In this document: positions 8,911-17,284 of the stretch, piece by piece
Numbering within the stretch: the first letter of the stretch is position 1
How the letters are laid out: each line of letters opens with the position of its first letter
Assembly: GCF_001404985.1 (NCBI RefSeq)
Contig: NZ_JRLF01000010.1
Span: forward strand, 372,001 to 436,000
Origin: Flavobacterium aquidurense
Lineage (GTDB): Bacteria > Bacteroidota > Bacteroidia > Flavobacteriales > Flavobacteriaceae
DNA length: 64,000 nt
Reading direction: 5' to 3'
Program-made: the position numbers and the translations under genes
Notes under the pieces: generated by a model
What the model saw: the letters and a program-made list of their open reading frames with translations, nothing else
What the model was told of the DNA's origin: nothing
Database searches by the model: none

Positions 8911-8942
8911 AAAAAGCTTCCTTATCTTTGGAAGCTTTTTTT
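8911..8942 (+). terminator. Terminator with a promoter element in its loop
   Basis: AAAAAGCTTCC (8911-8921) and GGAAGCTTTTT (8930-8940) form an 11-bp stem with an 8-base loop and T tail. The loop plus the first stem base reads TATCTTTG (8923-8930), an exact TAnnTTTG element well placed for the methyltransferase gene starting at 8963. Confidence 0.8.
8923..8930 (+). promoter_or_regulatory. -7 element for the RNA methyltransferase, inside the terminator
   Basis: TATCTTTG lies in the terminator hairpin of the upstream gene, 32 bases before the methyltransferase ATG. A start point near 8936 would give a short leader. No separate promoter is visible between the genes. Confidence 0.5.
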
Positions 8943-8962
8943 ATGACCTGAATTTACACCCA

Positions 8963-9505
8963 ATGAGAAAACTTGAAAATAGTGAACTGGACAGAAAATC
9001 AATTGAAGATTTTAAAAAATCAGACAAAACACCTCTTATAATAGTGTTAGACGACATCCGTAGTCTACATAATATAGGATCTGTGTTTAGAACTTCTGAT
9101 GCTTTTTTGGTTGAAAAAATAATCCTTTGCGGTATTACAGCAACTCCTCCCAATAAAGAAATTCATAAAACTGCTCTTGGTGCTACCGAAACTGTAGCTT
9201 GGGAACATCATGAAAATGTATTGGAAGTTATTGAAAATCTTAAAAAAGAAAACGTAATAACAATGGCTATTGAGCAAGTGGAAAGCTCCGTTTTTCTTCA
9301 GGATTTTAAAGTCGAGAAAAATCAAAAATATGCGCTTGTTTTTGGTAATGAGGTTTATGGCGTTGCTCAGGAAGCGGTTGCAATTTGCGATGGCTGTATA
9401 GAGATTCCGCAATTAGGAACCAAACATTCCCTGAATATTGCCGTAAGTGCGGGAATTGTTGTTTGGGATTTGTTTCAGAAATTAAACTGGCCAACTACGA
9501 TTTAA
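8963..9505 (+). CDS. SPOUT-class RNA 2'-O-methyltransferase (TrmH family)
   Basis: The 180-residue protein consists of the SpoU/TrmH catalytic domain alone. It should use S-adenosylmethionine to methylate a ribose 2'-OH in tRNA or rRNA. All three family motifs are visible: DDIRSLHNIGSVFRTSDAF with the key Asn and Arg, then ALVFGNEVYGV, then the knot segment QLGTKHSLNIAVSAGI. The length is close to TrmL/TrmH-type enzymes without the extra N-terminal substrate domain of RlmB, but the target nucleotide cannot be assigned. The gene stands alone between the DUF1573 gene and the T9SS protein. Confidence 0.9.
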   Translation: MRKLENSELDRKSIEDFKKSDKTPLIIVLDDIRSLHNIGSVFRTSDAFLVEKIILCGITATPPNKEIHKTALGATETVAWEHHENVLEVIENLKKENVITMAIEQVESSVFLQDFKVEKNQKYALVFGNEVYGVAQEAVAICDGCIEIPQLGTKHSLNIAVSAGIVVWDLFQKLNWPTTI

Positions 9506-9606
9506 CGAAGAGCTACTATTTTTACAAACAAAATAACTGATTACCAGCATTTATTTTACAATTCTCTTAAGTACATTTACGAAAGAGAATTAGAAATAGA
9601 TTGCTT

Positions 9607-12600
9607 ATGAAAAATAGAATTACCTGGTTTTTATTTTTAATTGGTTTTTTCGGTTATGCCCAATTTACACCGATTCCTGATCCAAACTTTGAAAAAGCTT
9701 TAATTGATTTAGGAATTGACAGTGGCGTAATTGATGGTAAAGTTCTAACAGCACAAATTAGTGAAATAACATCTTTAGAAATTCCAGGAAAAAACATTTC
9801 AGATTTAACAGGAATTGAAGCTTTTGTAAAATTAGAACAACTAAACATTGGCGCAATTGATAATGATCCAACTCAAAGAAACAGAATCAGTACTTTAAAC
9901 CTTTCCAGTAATTTATATCTTACTTTTTTAATTTGTAGTTTCAATGACTTAACACAGCTTGATCTCTCCAATAATATCTTTCTAAAATTATTATACGCCG
10001 AGAATAATAAACTTACCAGTATTGATATTTCTAAGAATATAGCTTTAACCACTTTTCTTGTTAGAAATAATAGTTTAGCAACTATAGATTTAAGCAAAAA
10101 CACCTCTTTAAACAGTTTAAATTTAGATAATAACTTATTATTAAATTTAGATATTTTCAGTAACTTACTTTTAACTGAACTGTACTGTGCCGGCAATCAA
10201 TTAGCCACTTTGGATATTTATAAAAACACCCAAATCATATCTTTAAACTGCAGTTCGAATAAACTATCAAGCTTAAATACTTCTCAAAATGTTAGTTTAA
10301 ACCATTTAAAGTGCGAGAATAATCAAATATCAAGTTTAGAGCTTAGCAAAAACGTAAACTTAAAAACTTTGTATTGCAGTACCAATCAATTAACGGGATT
10401 AAATGTTTCTAAAAATAAGTATTTGGATGATTTATTCTGCGATTCTAATCAATTATCAACTATAGACATTGCTCAAAATCTCATTTTGAAAAGTCTTAGT
10501 ATTGAAAAAAATCAATTATCAAATCTGGAAGTTTCAAATAATACTGCTTTAGTGGTGCTTCATTGCAGTTCGAATAAACTATCTGAAATTGATGTATCAA
10601 AAAACATTGCTTTAACTCATTTACTAATTAGTGACAATCAATTAAAAAATTTAGATCTTTCTAAAAATCCGGTTTTAGCAGTTTTATATTGCAACAATAA
10701 TCAATTAGTCAGCTTGAATTTAAAAAACGGAAGTAATAGTAAAATAAGCTATTTGGATCTTAAATCGAATCTGAATCTTAGCTGTATACAAGTAGATAAC
10801 AAATCTTACTCTGACACTAACTGGTCATTTTATAAAGATGCCAGTGCAATGTATGCTGATAAATGTAATGCAAGTACCACTCTCCCGCCAGTACTCAGTG
10901 CTTCAGGCGATCAATTTTATTGCCCAACAGACAACATTAAAATTGTTACTGATTTTTCTATAACACATGATCCTGGCGAAACGGGAACACAAGCAGTATA
11001 TATTCAAATCTCTTCGGGTTATTCTTCCGGTTTTGATTTGCTGAAACTTTTAAATCCTTCTTTGTACCCCAATATAAAAGAAATCTGGGATGCATCATCA
11101 GGCAAGCTGACTCTGACAAATCCAGCTGGTATCGATTTATTGTATTCAGATATAGTGGCTGCAGTAAAAGATGTTGTATTTACAAATTCTTCAGCAACAG
11201 CTTCAGGAACCAGAACTTTTTCTATAACTATTGGTCAAGCCAATTATTTGCCTTCAACCCAACATTATTATTTATTTGTTCCCAGTATTGGTATTACATG
11301 GTCAGCTTCAAAAACTGCTGCTGAAGCCAGAAATTACTATGGATTAAAAGGATATCTGGCTACTATTTTATCTACGGATGAAGCTAAATTAATTGGAGAA
11401 CAAGCTTCCGGAACAGGATGGATTGGAGGAAGTGATGCTGAAACCGACAATGTCTGGAAATGGGTTACAGGACCTGAAGCGGGAACTATTTTCTGGAACG
11501 GAACTGCAAATGGATCAACTCCAAATTTTGCTTTCTGGAATAATGGAGAACCAAATAATCAGGGAGGTAACGAAAAATATGCGCATGTTACACAACCCGG
11601 AGTTGGAACAAAAGGATCCTGGAATGATTTATCTAATACAGGAGATCCAAGCGGCAATTATCAGCCTAAAGGTTATGTGGTAGAATATGGCGGCATGCCA
11701 GGTGAATTGCCCCTGAAAATTGCCGCGAGTACTAAAATTACGATTCCGGTTGCAACACCTGATCCAAATCTAAACTCTGTTTGTGATTCAGGAAGTTTTA
11801 CATTAAACGCAACAGCAACAGCCGGAGCAACAATTAGCTGGTATGATTCGGCAATTGGAGGAAACTTACTAAAAACCGGTAATTCATATACAACTCCAGT
11901 ATTAAATACAACGACAACTTATTATGTTGATGCCGGTTGCGAATCAAATAGAAAGGCGGTTGTTGCTACTGTAAATTTAACCCCAAACCAACCTGTTGCT
12001 ACTTCTTCAACAGTTTATAATTGCGGATCCGGAAGTGTAGTTCTTGAAGCCAATGCAAATGTTGGTATCATTAATTGGTTTACATCTTCTACTGGAGGAA
12101 CAAGTGTTAATATGGGCAATAGTTTTACCACACCCGTAATTTCCTCTAACATTACTTATTATGCAGAGGCTTCAAATAGTATGTGCATCAATTCAAATCG
12201 CACACCTGTAAATGTTGTAATTTATACTCCTCCTGCGGTTATAAATGAAACTTTGGATTTATGCCAATTTCAAAAAATTACACTCGACGCGGGAATCACA
12301 GGAATGACTTATTTATGGAATAACGGCGCAACATCTCCCACTATTGATGCAAATGCCGGAGGAACTTACACAGTAGACGTTACAAGTCCTGCACCTGAAA
12401 ATTGTACCAGCCGAAAAACAATAATAGTTAATGAACGCCTGGTTCCTCAAATAGATCGAATTGATGTAAACGGAACGACAGCTGTAATTTACCTAAAAAA
12501 AGAACTGGATTATTTTGAATATTCCGTAGACGGATTTAACTTTCAGGATTCAAATGTATTTTATAATGTTCCGGGTGGATTACAAAATGCAGTTGTGAGA

Positions 12601-12903
12601 GAGAAAAGCGGTTGCGGACAAACGACACAAAACTTTGTCGTACTTGTTTTTCCAGCCTTTTTTACTCCAAATAATGATTCTTACAATGATTTATGGGAAG
12701 TAACAGGAATGGAAAATTACCCAGAAGCAGAGGTTACTATTTTTGATCGTTATGGAAAATTAATTGCACAACTAAATACTTCTAAAATGAGTTGGGACGG
12801 AACTTTTGAACAAATGCCTTTACCTGCTTCGGATTATTGGTATGCATTGAAAATTGATAATTCAAAACCTGTTTTAAGAGGTCATTTTGCTTTAAAAAGA
12901 TAG
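9607..12903 (+). CDS. T9SS type B exported LRR / C-type lectin / Ig-like protein
   Basis: This protein of about 1098 residues has a signal peptide ending near GYAQF. About fourteen leucine-rich repeats of 21 residues follow (about 60-400, pattern LxxLxCxxNQLxxLDxSxN). A C-type lectin-like domain (about 560-695) contains EPNN and WND, the usual calcium/sugar contact motifs. Next are at least two Ig-like segments (CDSGSFTLNATATAGA; NCGSGSVVLEANANVG), and last the gliding-motility-associated C-terminal domain (FFTPNNDSYNDLWEVTG through FDRYGKLI), the type IX type B sorting signal. It is therefore probably a surface-bound or released sugar-binding adhesin. The ATG at 9607 is preferred to a TTG two codons upstream. 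It is monocistronic. Confidence 0.9.
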   Translation: MKNRITWFLFLIGFFGYAQFTPIPDPNFEKALIDLGIDSGVIDGKVLTAQISEITSLEIPGKNISDLTGIEAFVKLEQLNIGAIDNDPTQRNRISTLNLSSNLYLTFLICSFNDLTQLDLSNNIFLKLLYAENNKLTSIDISKNIALTTFLVRNNSLATIDLSKNTSLNSLNLDNNLLLNLDIFSNLLLTELYCAGNQLATLDIYKNTQIISLNCSSNKLSSLNTSQNVSLNHLKCENNQISSLELSKNVNLKTLYCSTNQLTGLNVSKNKYLDDLFCDSNQLSTIDIAQNLILKSLSIEKNQLSNLEVSNNTALVVLHCSSNKLSEIDVSKNIALTHLLISDNQLKNLDLSKNPVLAVLYCNNNQLVSLNLKNGSNSKISYLDLKSNLNLSCIQVDNKSYSDTNWSFYKDASAMYADKCNASTTLPPVLSASGDQFYCPTDNIKIVTDFSITHDPGETGTQAVYIQISSGYSSGFDLLKLLNPSLYPNIKEIWDASSGKLTLTNPAGIDLLYSDIVAAVKDVVFTNSSATASGTRTFSITIGQANYLPSTQHYYLFVPSIGITWSASKTAAEARNYYGLKGYLATILSTDEAKLIGEQASGTGWIGGSDAETDNVWKWVTGPEAGTIFWNGTANGSTPNFAFWNNGEPNNQGGNEKYAHVTQPGVGTKGSWNDLSNTGDPSGNYQPKGYVVEYGGMPGELPLKIAASTKITIPVATPDPNLNSVCDSGSFTLNATATAGATISWYDSAIGGNLLKTGNSYTTPVLNTTTTYYVDAGCESNRKAVVATVNLTPNQPVATSSTVYNCGSGSVVLEANANVGIINWFTSSTGGTSVNMGNSFTTPVISSNITYYAEASNSMCINSNRTPVNVVIYTPPAVINETLDLCQFQKITLDAGITGMTYLWNNGATSPTIDANAGGTYTVDVTSPAPENCTSRKTIIVNERLVPQIDRIDVNGTTAVIYLKKELDYFEYSVDGFNFQDSNVFYNVPGGLQNAVVREKSGCGQTTQNFVVLVFPAFFTPNNDSYNDLWEVTGMENYPEAEVTIFDRYGKLIAQLNTSKMSWDGTFEQMPLPASDYWYALKIDNSKPVLRGHFALKR

Positions 12904-12932
12904 TTATTCATTAGATAATTTGCGCGTTAGAA

Positions 12933-12973
12933 AATGAGATAATTGAAAATTACGCTGCGAGAATTATCTCATT
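12933..12973. terminator. Hairpin between convergent genes
   Basis: AATGAGATAATT (12933-12944) and AATTATCTCATT (12962-12973) form a perfect 12-bp AT-rich stem with a 17-base loop. It lies between the convergent T9SS-protein and folK-dNK genes and may terminate both, although no strong T run follows. It resembles other ATTAGATAAT-type intergenic repeats in the window. Confidence 0.45.
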
Positions 12974-12987
12974 CCCTCATTGGCACA

Positions 12988-14121
12988 TTAACTTAACTTC
13001 TTCTGGATTTCGTTTAAGATAAAAATATAATCCTCGTGTTTTTTCACAAAATCACGATCTGATACATCTATAATCAAGACATTTAAATCGGTTTGGGATT
13101 TAATATAATCCAGATATCCATTATTGATTTTATCCAGATATTCGGCTTCAATATTCTGTTCGTAATTTCTGCCGCGCTTTTTGATATTTTGAAGCAATCG
13201 TTCTGAATTCTGATACAAATAAACGTACAAATCCGGTTTTGGCATTTCTTTGTATATAATATCAAATAAGTTTCGATATAAACGATATTCGTCTTCGGCT
13301 AAAGTAATTTTAGCAAAGATCAATGATTTAAAAATATGATAATCGGCTACTATAAAATCCTTAAACAAATCAAACTGTGCCAAATCATCAGATAATTGCT
13401 GATAACGATCTGCAAGGAAAGACATTTCTAATGGAAAAGCGTACCTGTTTTGATCTTTATAAAATTTGGGCAAAAATGGATTGTCTGCAAAACGTTCCAA
13501 GACCATTTTTGCATTAAAATCTTCGGCTATTTTTTGTACCAAAGTAGTTTTTCCTGCTCCAATATTTCCTTCAAAAGCAATGTAATTAAATTTTTCTAAG
13601 GCAATCTTACGTAAAGGCTGTTTTAAATCCTGAACTATTGTGCAAACGCTGTCATCTGGTGAAATTGCAATTAATTCCGGAATAGATTTCTGAAAAACAG
13701 GATGTTTCCAACCTAATTTTAAATCCTGCACGGGCAACAAAACAAAATTCCTGTTTTGCATTAAAGGATGGGGAACCTGCAATTTTTCAGAATCAATAAT
13801 TTCATCATCAAAAATAATCACATCCACATCGATAATTCGGGATTGATATCCTTGCTCATTAGATCTGATACGCCCTAATTGTTTTTCGACTTTTAGAACC
13901 TGATTCAGTATTTTTTGTGCTGATGAAGTGGTGTGCAAAAGCAAAGCACAGTTATAAAAAGCATCGCTCTCAAAGCCCCAGGCAGGAGTTTCATATAGTT
14001 TTGAAACTCTGATTACAGTTCCTACTTCGTGATGTATCAAATCGATACAACTTTCGATGTTTGCTAACCTGTTTCCCTGATTACTTCCTATAGATAAAAC
14101 GACTTGATGCTGTGACTTCAT
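12988..14121 (-). CDS. folK: Fused HPPK (FolK) and deoxynucleoside kinase
   Basis: The 377-residue protein joins two enzymes. Residues 1 to about 165 are 6-hydroxymethyl-7,8-dihydropterin pyrophosphokinase of folate synthesis (SIGSNQGNR, then RIIDVDVI at 95-102, then VPHPLMQNRNFVLLP). From about 178 to the end is a deoxynucleoside kinase with P-loop GNIGAGKT (185-192), the ERF motif (LERFADNPFLPKFY) and a lid region with RLLQNIKKRGRNYE. It should salvage deoxynucleosides, probably deoxyadenosine. The reading frame is continuous and both halves keep their motifs, so this is a true fusion; the same arrangement is known in Flavobacteriia. Confidence 0.94.
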   Translation of the reverse strand: MKSQHQVVLSIGSNQGNRLANIESCIDLIHHEVGTVIRVSKLYETPAWGFESDAFYNCALLLHTTSSAQKILNQVLKVEKQLGRIRSNEQGYQSRIIDVDVIIFDDEIIDSEKLQVPHPLMQNRNFVLLPVQDLKLGWKHPVFQKSIPELIAISPDDSVCTIVQDLKQPLRKIALEKFNYIAFEGNIGAGKTTLVQKIAEDFNAKMVLERFADNPFLPKFYKDQNRYAFPLEMSFLADRYQQLSDDLAQFDLFKDFIVADYHIFKSLIFAKITLAEDEYRLYRNLFDIIYKEMPKPDLYVYLYQNSERLLQNIKKRGRNYEQNIEAEYLDKINNGYLDYIKSQTDLNVLIIDVSDRDFVKKHEDYIFILNEIQKKLS

Positions 14122-14339
14122 AATTAATGCAAATTAACTAAAACTATTTCAGAATTACCCACATTATTTAACTCAAGAATCAGAAGTTTACAACTGTTTC
14201 TGATTTTTTATTTCCTTTTACACTTCAAAAAAACTGCGGATATCCTACAAAATATCCTATCTTTAATTTAGAATTTAAAAAATGTAAAAAGTACAAATAT
14301 TTGGTCAAATCGTGTATAATAAATAATTTGTTTTTAGAG

Positions 14340-14347
14340 TACATTTG
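14340..14347 (+). promoter_or_regulatory. Promoter -7 element for sppA
   Basis: TACATTTG matches TAnnTTTG and lies 43 bases before the sppA ATG. No -33 TTG is seen at the right distance. Confidence 0.5.
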
Positions 14348-14390
14348 TAACAAACCAACCTTTTTTGCTACTTATTAAAAAAATATACTT

Positions 14391-16148
14391 ATGAAGTTTT
14401 TAGGAAATGTAATTGCCACAGTTGTCGGTATTTTTGTATTTATCATGTTCTTCTTTTTCGGAATAATTCTTATTGGAGCTATTTTTGGAGGAGACGACAC
14501 GGTTTCTGTCAAAAATGATTCGGTTATAGAATTAAATTTAAAACAAATTCAAAATGATTATGCCGGAAAATACAAAGATCCATGGGTTACTGTTTTCTCA
14601 GAAAAAAAAGGCGTTGGGTTAACGGATGTTATCAATGCAATCGAAGCGGCAAAAAAAGATGACAATATCAAAGGAATTTCGATTCTTAATGATGAATCTT
14701 CTTTAGGTTTGGCTCAATATAAAGATTTGAGAAATGCTCTTGAAAGCTTCAAAAAATCAGGAAAATTCGTTTGGGCATACGCCAATACTTATTCTCAAAA
14801 AGAATACTATTTAAACTCTGTTGCCAATACGGTTTATATAAATCCAGCCGGTGATTTAGATTTTAAAGGGCTTTCGTCTGAAGTAATGTTCTTTAAGGAT
14901 TTTCAGGATAAATCAGGGATTCATATGGAAGTGATTCGTCACGGAAAATATAAAAGTGCGGTTGAACCATTTTTAGAAAATAAAATGAGCGATGCCAATA
15001 GAGAACAAGTTACTGCACTTTTAAATTCGATCTGGACAACTGTTTCTACTGATATTTCAAAAAGCAGAAATATTCCTCTCGATAAATTAAACGAAATCGC
15101 AAACGGTTTATTGGCAAGAACTCCGGAAATGGCAAAAGCACAACATCTGGTAGATATTATTGCTTATGAAGATGTGTATCATAATGCAATCAGAAAAGCT
15201 TTGAAAGTAACCGGCGATGATGACTATAACAAAATTTCGATTTTAGATTATACTCAAAATAATATTACAACAGCGTTAACCAATACTGCAACAGATCAAA
15301 TTGCTATTATTTATGCTCAGGGCGAAATACAAAGCGGTGAAGGTGATGTTACCGTAATTGGTGAAGGTTCTATGCGTCGCTCTTTACAAGAAGCCCGCAA
15401 AGACGAAGATGTAAAGGCAATTGTTCTTAGAATTGACAGCCCAGGCGGAAATGCTTTAACATCTGACCTGATCTGGAGAGAAATTGAAATCACCAAAAAA
15501 TTAAAGCCTGTTATTGTTTCTATGGGAAATTATGCTGCATCAGGAGGATATTATATTGCCTGTAATGCCAATAAAATTTTTGCAGAAAGCAATACAATTA
15601 CAGGTTCTATTGGGGTTTTTGGAATTTTGCCCAACTTTACACCTCTTGCCAATAAATTAGGTATTAATACTGAGCAGGTAAAAACACACGAGAACTCTGC
15701 AAATTATAGCCCTTTTGTGCCTGTTGATGAAAAATTTAAAGCTTTTACTCTTGAAGGTGTTGAACATATTTACAACACTTTTGTAACACATGTTGCCGAA
15801 GGAAGAAAAATGACTTTTGCACAAGTTGATGCTATTGCACAAGGAAGAGTCTGGTCCGGATCTGAAGCTTTGAAAATTGGTTTGGTAGATAAAATTGGCG
15901 GTTTAAATGACGCCATTGCCGAAGCTGCAAAAATTGCTAAAATAAAATCATACAGTACACAGAATTATCCTGAATACGAAAAAACATTCAACGATTTACT
16001 TTCTAATTTGCCTTTTGCACAATCGAAAGAAGCTTTTATAAAAGAAGAAATTGGCGAAGAGAATTATATGCTTATTGAGCAGGTAAAAAGACTTCAAAAA
16101 CAAAAAGGAGTTCAGGCGATGCTTCCTTTTGGATTAAACATCAAATAA
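14391..16148 (+). CDS. sppA: Signal peptide peptidase SppA, long (67 kDa) type
   Basis: The 585-residue protein is a membrane-bound serine protease that degrades cleaved signal peptides and membrane fragments. It has an N-terminal membrane anchor (about 8-33) and two tandem ClpP-like domains. The catalytic lysine is in the first (YKSAVEPF, Lys188) and the serine in the second (YAASGGYYIA, Ser384). The spacing of 196 residues fits the E. coli-type enzyme. Thirteen bases separate it from an alpha/beta hydrolase gene, so the two are probably cotranscribed. No key residue is missing. Confidence 0.95.
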   Translation: MKFLGNVIATVVGIFVFIMFFFFGIILIGAIFGGDDTVSVKNDSVIELNLKQIQNDYAGKYKDPWVTVFSEKKGVGLTDVINAIEAAKKDDNIKGISILNDESSLGLAQYKDLRNALESFKKSGKFVWAYANTYSQKEYYLNSVANTVYINPAGDLDFKGLSSEVMFFKDFQDKSGIHMEVIRHGKYKSAVEPFLENKMSDANREQVTALLNSIWTTVSTDISKSRNIPLDKLNEIANGLLARTPEMAKAQHLVDIIAYEDVYHNAIRKALKVTGDDDYNKISILDYTQNNITTALTNTATDQIAIIYAQGEIQSGEGDVTVIGEGSMRRSLQEARKDEDVKAIVLRIDSPGGNALTSDLIWREIEITKKLKPVIVSMGNYAASGGYYIACNANKIFAESNTITGSIGVFGILPNFTPLANKLGINTEQVKTHENSANYSPFVPVDEKFKAFTLEGVEHIYNTFVTHVAEGRKMTFAQVDAIAQGRVWSGSEALKIGLVDKIGGLNDAIAEAAKIAKIKSYSTQNYPEYEKTFNDLLSNLPFAQSKEAFIKEEIGEENYMLIEQVKRLQKQKGVQAMLPFGLNIK

Positions 16149-16161
16149 TTCTATTCGCAAA

Positions 16162-17109
16162 ATGAAAAAAATATTTGTTCTTATTGTCTTTTTATTTTTG
16201 AGTGTAATTCATGCTCAGGATAAAAGCGAAATTACTTTTAAAGAATCTCCTTTGATTTTAAAGATTAATATCGATCAGATTTTTGGTACATTGACTACTC
16301 CGGATTTAAAGACAAAATATCCGGTAGCATTAATCATTTCAGGTTCAGGACCAACAGACAGAAACGGAAATAATGCAATGATGAAAAATAATTCCTTACA
16401 AATGCTGGCAGAAGCATTGGCAAAAAACGGAATTGCATCATTACGATACGATAAAAGAGGAATTGGTGAAAGCAAAGCTTCGGCTGTTTCTGAGCAAACT
16501 CTGGTCTTTGAAAATTATACTGAAGATGCTAAAAGCTGGATTAATTTATTGAAACAAGACAAGCGTTTTTCTCAAGTTATTGTTATTGGTCACAGCGAAG
16601 GTTCTTTAATTGGTATGATTGCCGGAGCAAAAGCAAACAAGTTTATTTCTATTGCGGGTCCGGGAGAATCTGCAGATAAATTGATAAAAGCACAAATAGC
16701 TTCCAAATCAAATAAACAATTAGAGGAAATGACTTTCCCTATTATTGACAGCCTGAAAAGCGGAAATACGGTAAACAAAGTAGACCCAATGCTTAATTCG
16801 CTTTTTCGAGCAAGTATCCAGCCTTATTTAATTTCCTGGTTTAAATACAATCCGCAAACAGAAATTAAGAAATTAAATGTTCCTATTTTAATTCTGCAAG
16901 GAAATAAAGATTTGCAGGTAACAGTAAAAGATGCAGAACTTCTGGCACAAGCCAATAAAAATGCAGAACTTTTAATCGTAGAGAACATGAATCATATTAT
17001 GAAAACTATTGACGGTGATACTCAAGCCAATATAGAAAGTTATACAAATGAAACATTACCCATCTCAGAAATCATGACTAAAAAGATTGTTTCTTTCATA
17101 AAAAAATAA
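16162..17109 (+). CDS. Secreted alpha/beta hydrolase
   Basis: The 315-residue product has a signal peptide (cleavage near HAQD, residue 20) and an alpha/beta hydrolase domain. The nucleophile is in GHSEGS (Ser145). The acid is probably in NKDLQV and the histidine in NMNHIMK near the C-terminus. RYDKRGIGES (about 95-104) is typical of esterase/peptidase-like members. It follows sppA by 13 bases and ends at a strong terminator. The substrate is unknown; a periplasmic esterase or peptidase is likely. Confidence 0.88.
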   Translation: MKKIFVLIVFLFLSVIHAQDKSEITFKESPLILKINIDQIFGTLTTPDLKTKYPVALIISGSGPTDRNGNNAMMKNNSLQMLAEALAKNGIASLRYDKRGIGESKASAVSEQTLVFENYTEDAKSWINLLKQDKRFSQVIVIGHSEGSLIGMIAGAKANKFISIAGPGESADKLIKAQIASKSNKQLEEMTFPIIDSLKSGNTVNKVDPMLNSLFRASIQPYLISWFKYNPQTEIKKLNVPILILQGNKDLQVTVKDAELLAQANKNAELLIVENMNHIMKTIDGDTQANIESYTNETLPISEIMTKKIVSFIKK

Positions 17110-17129
17110 TCCAAATCATAAAATCATAA

Positions 17130-17170
17130 AAAATCCGTTTGAATATATATTCAGGCGGATTTTTATTTTT
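17130..17170 (+). terminator. Terminator after sppA-hydrolase
   Basis: A 13-bp stem, with two G-T pairs, runs from about 17133 to 17160 around a 2-base TA centre and is followed by a T-rich run. It ends the sppA unit. Confidence 0.8.
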
Positions 17171-17210
17171 TAGTAAAAATTAAAAATATTCTTACATTTT
17201 ACAAAAACTT

Positions 17211-17218
17211 TATCTTTG
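17211..17218 (+). promoter_or_regulatory. Promoter -7 element for the AsmA-like gene
   Basis: TATCTTTG matches TAnnTTTG exactly. It lies 66 bases before the ATG and after the previous terminator. Confidence 0.55.
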
Positions 17219-17284
17219 AACTCAATCAAAAAAAACTATTTTTGCAAGGAGTCAATTATAAATTAAATCCTCAAATCTATTTAT

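Noticed and set aside
9065..9412. A 115-codon minus-strand frame opposite the RNA methyltransferase
   Set aside because: The plus-strand gene has all SPOUT motifs. The antisense frame has no recognisable domain and overlaps it completely.
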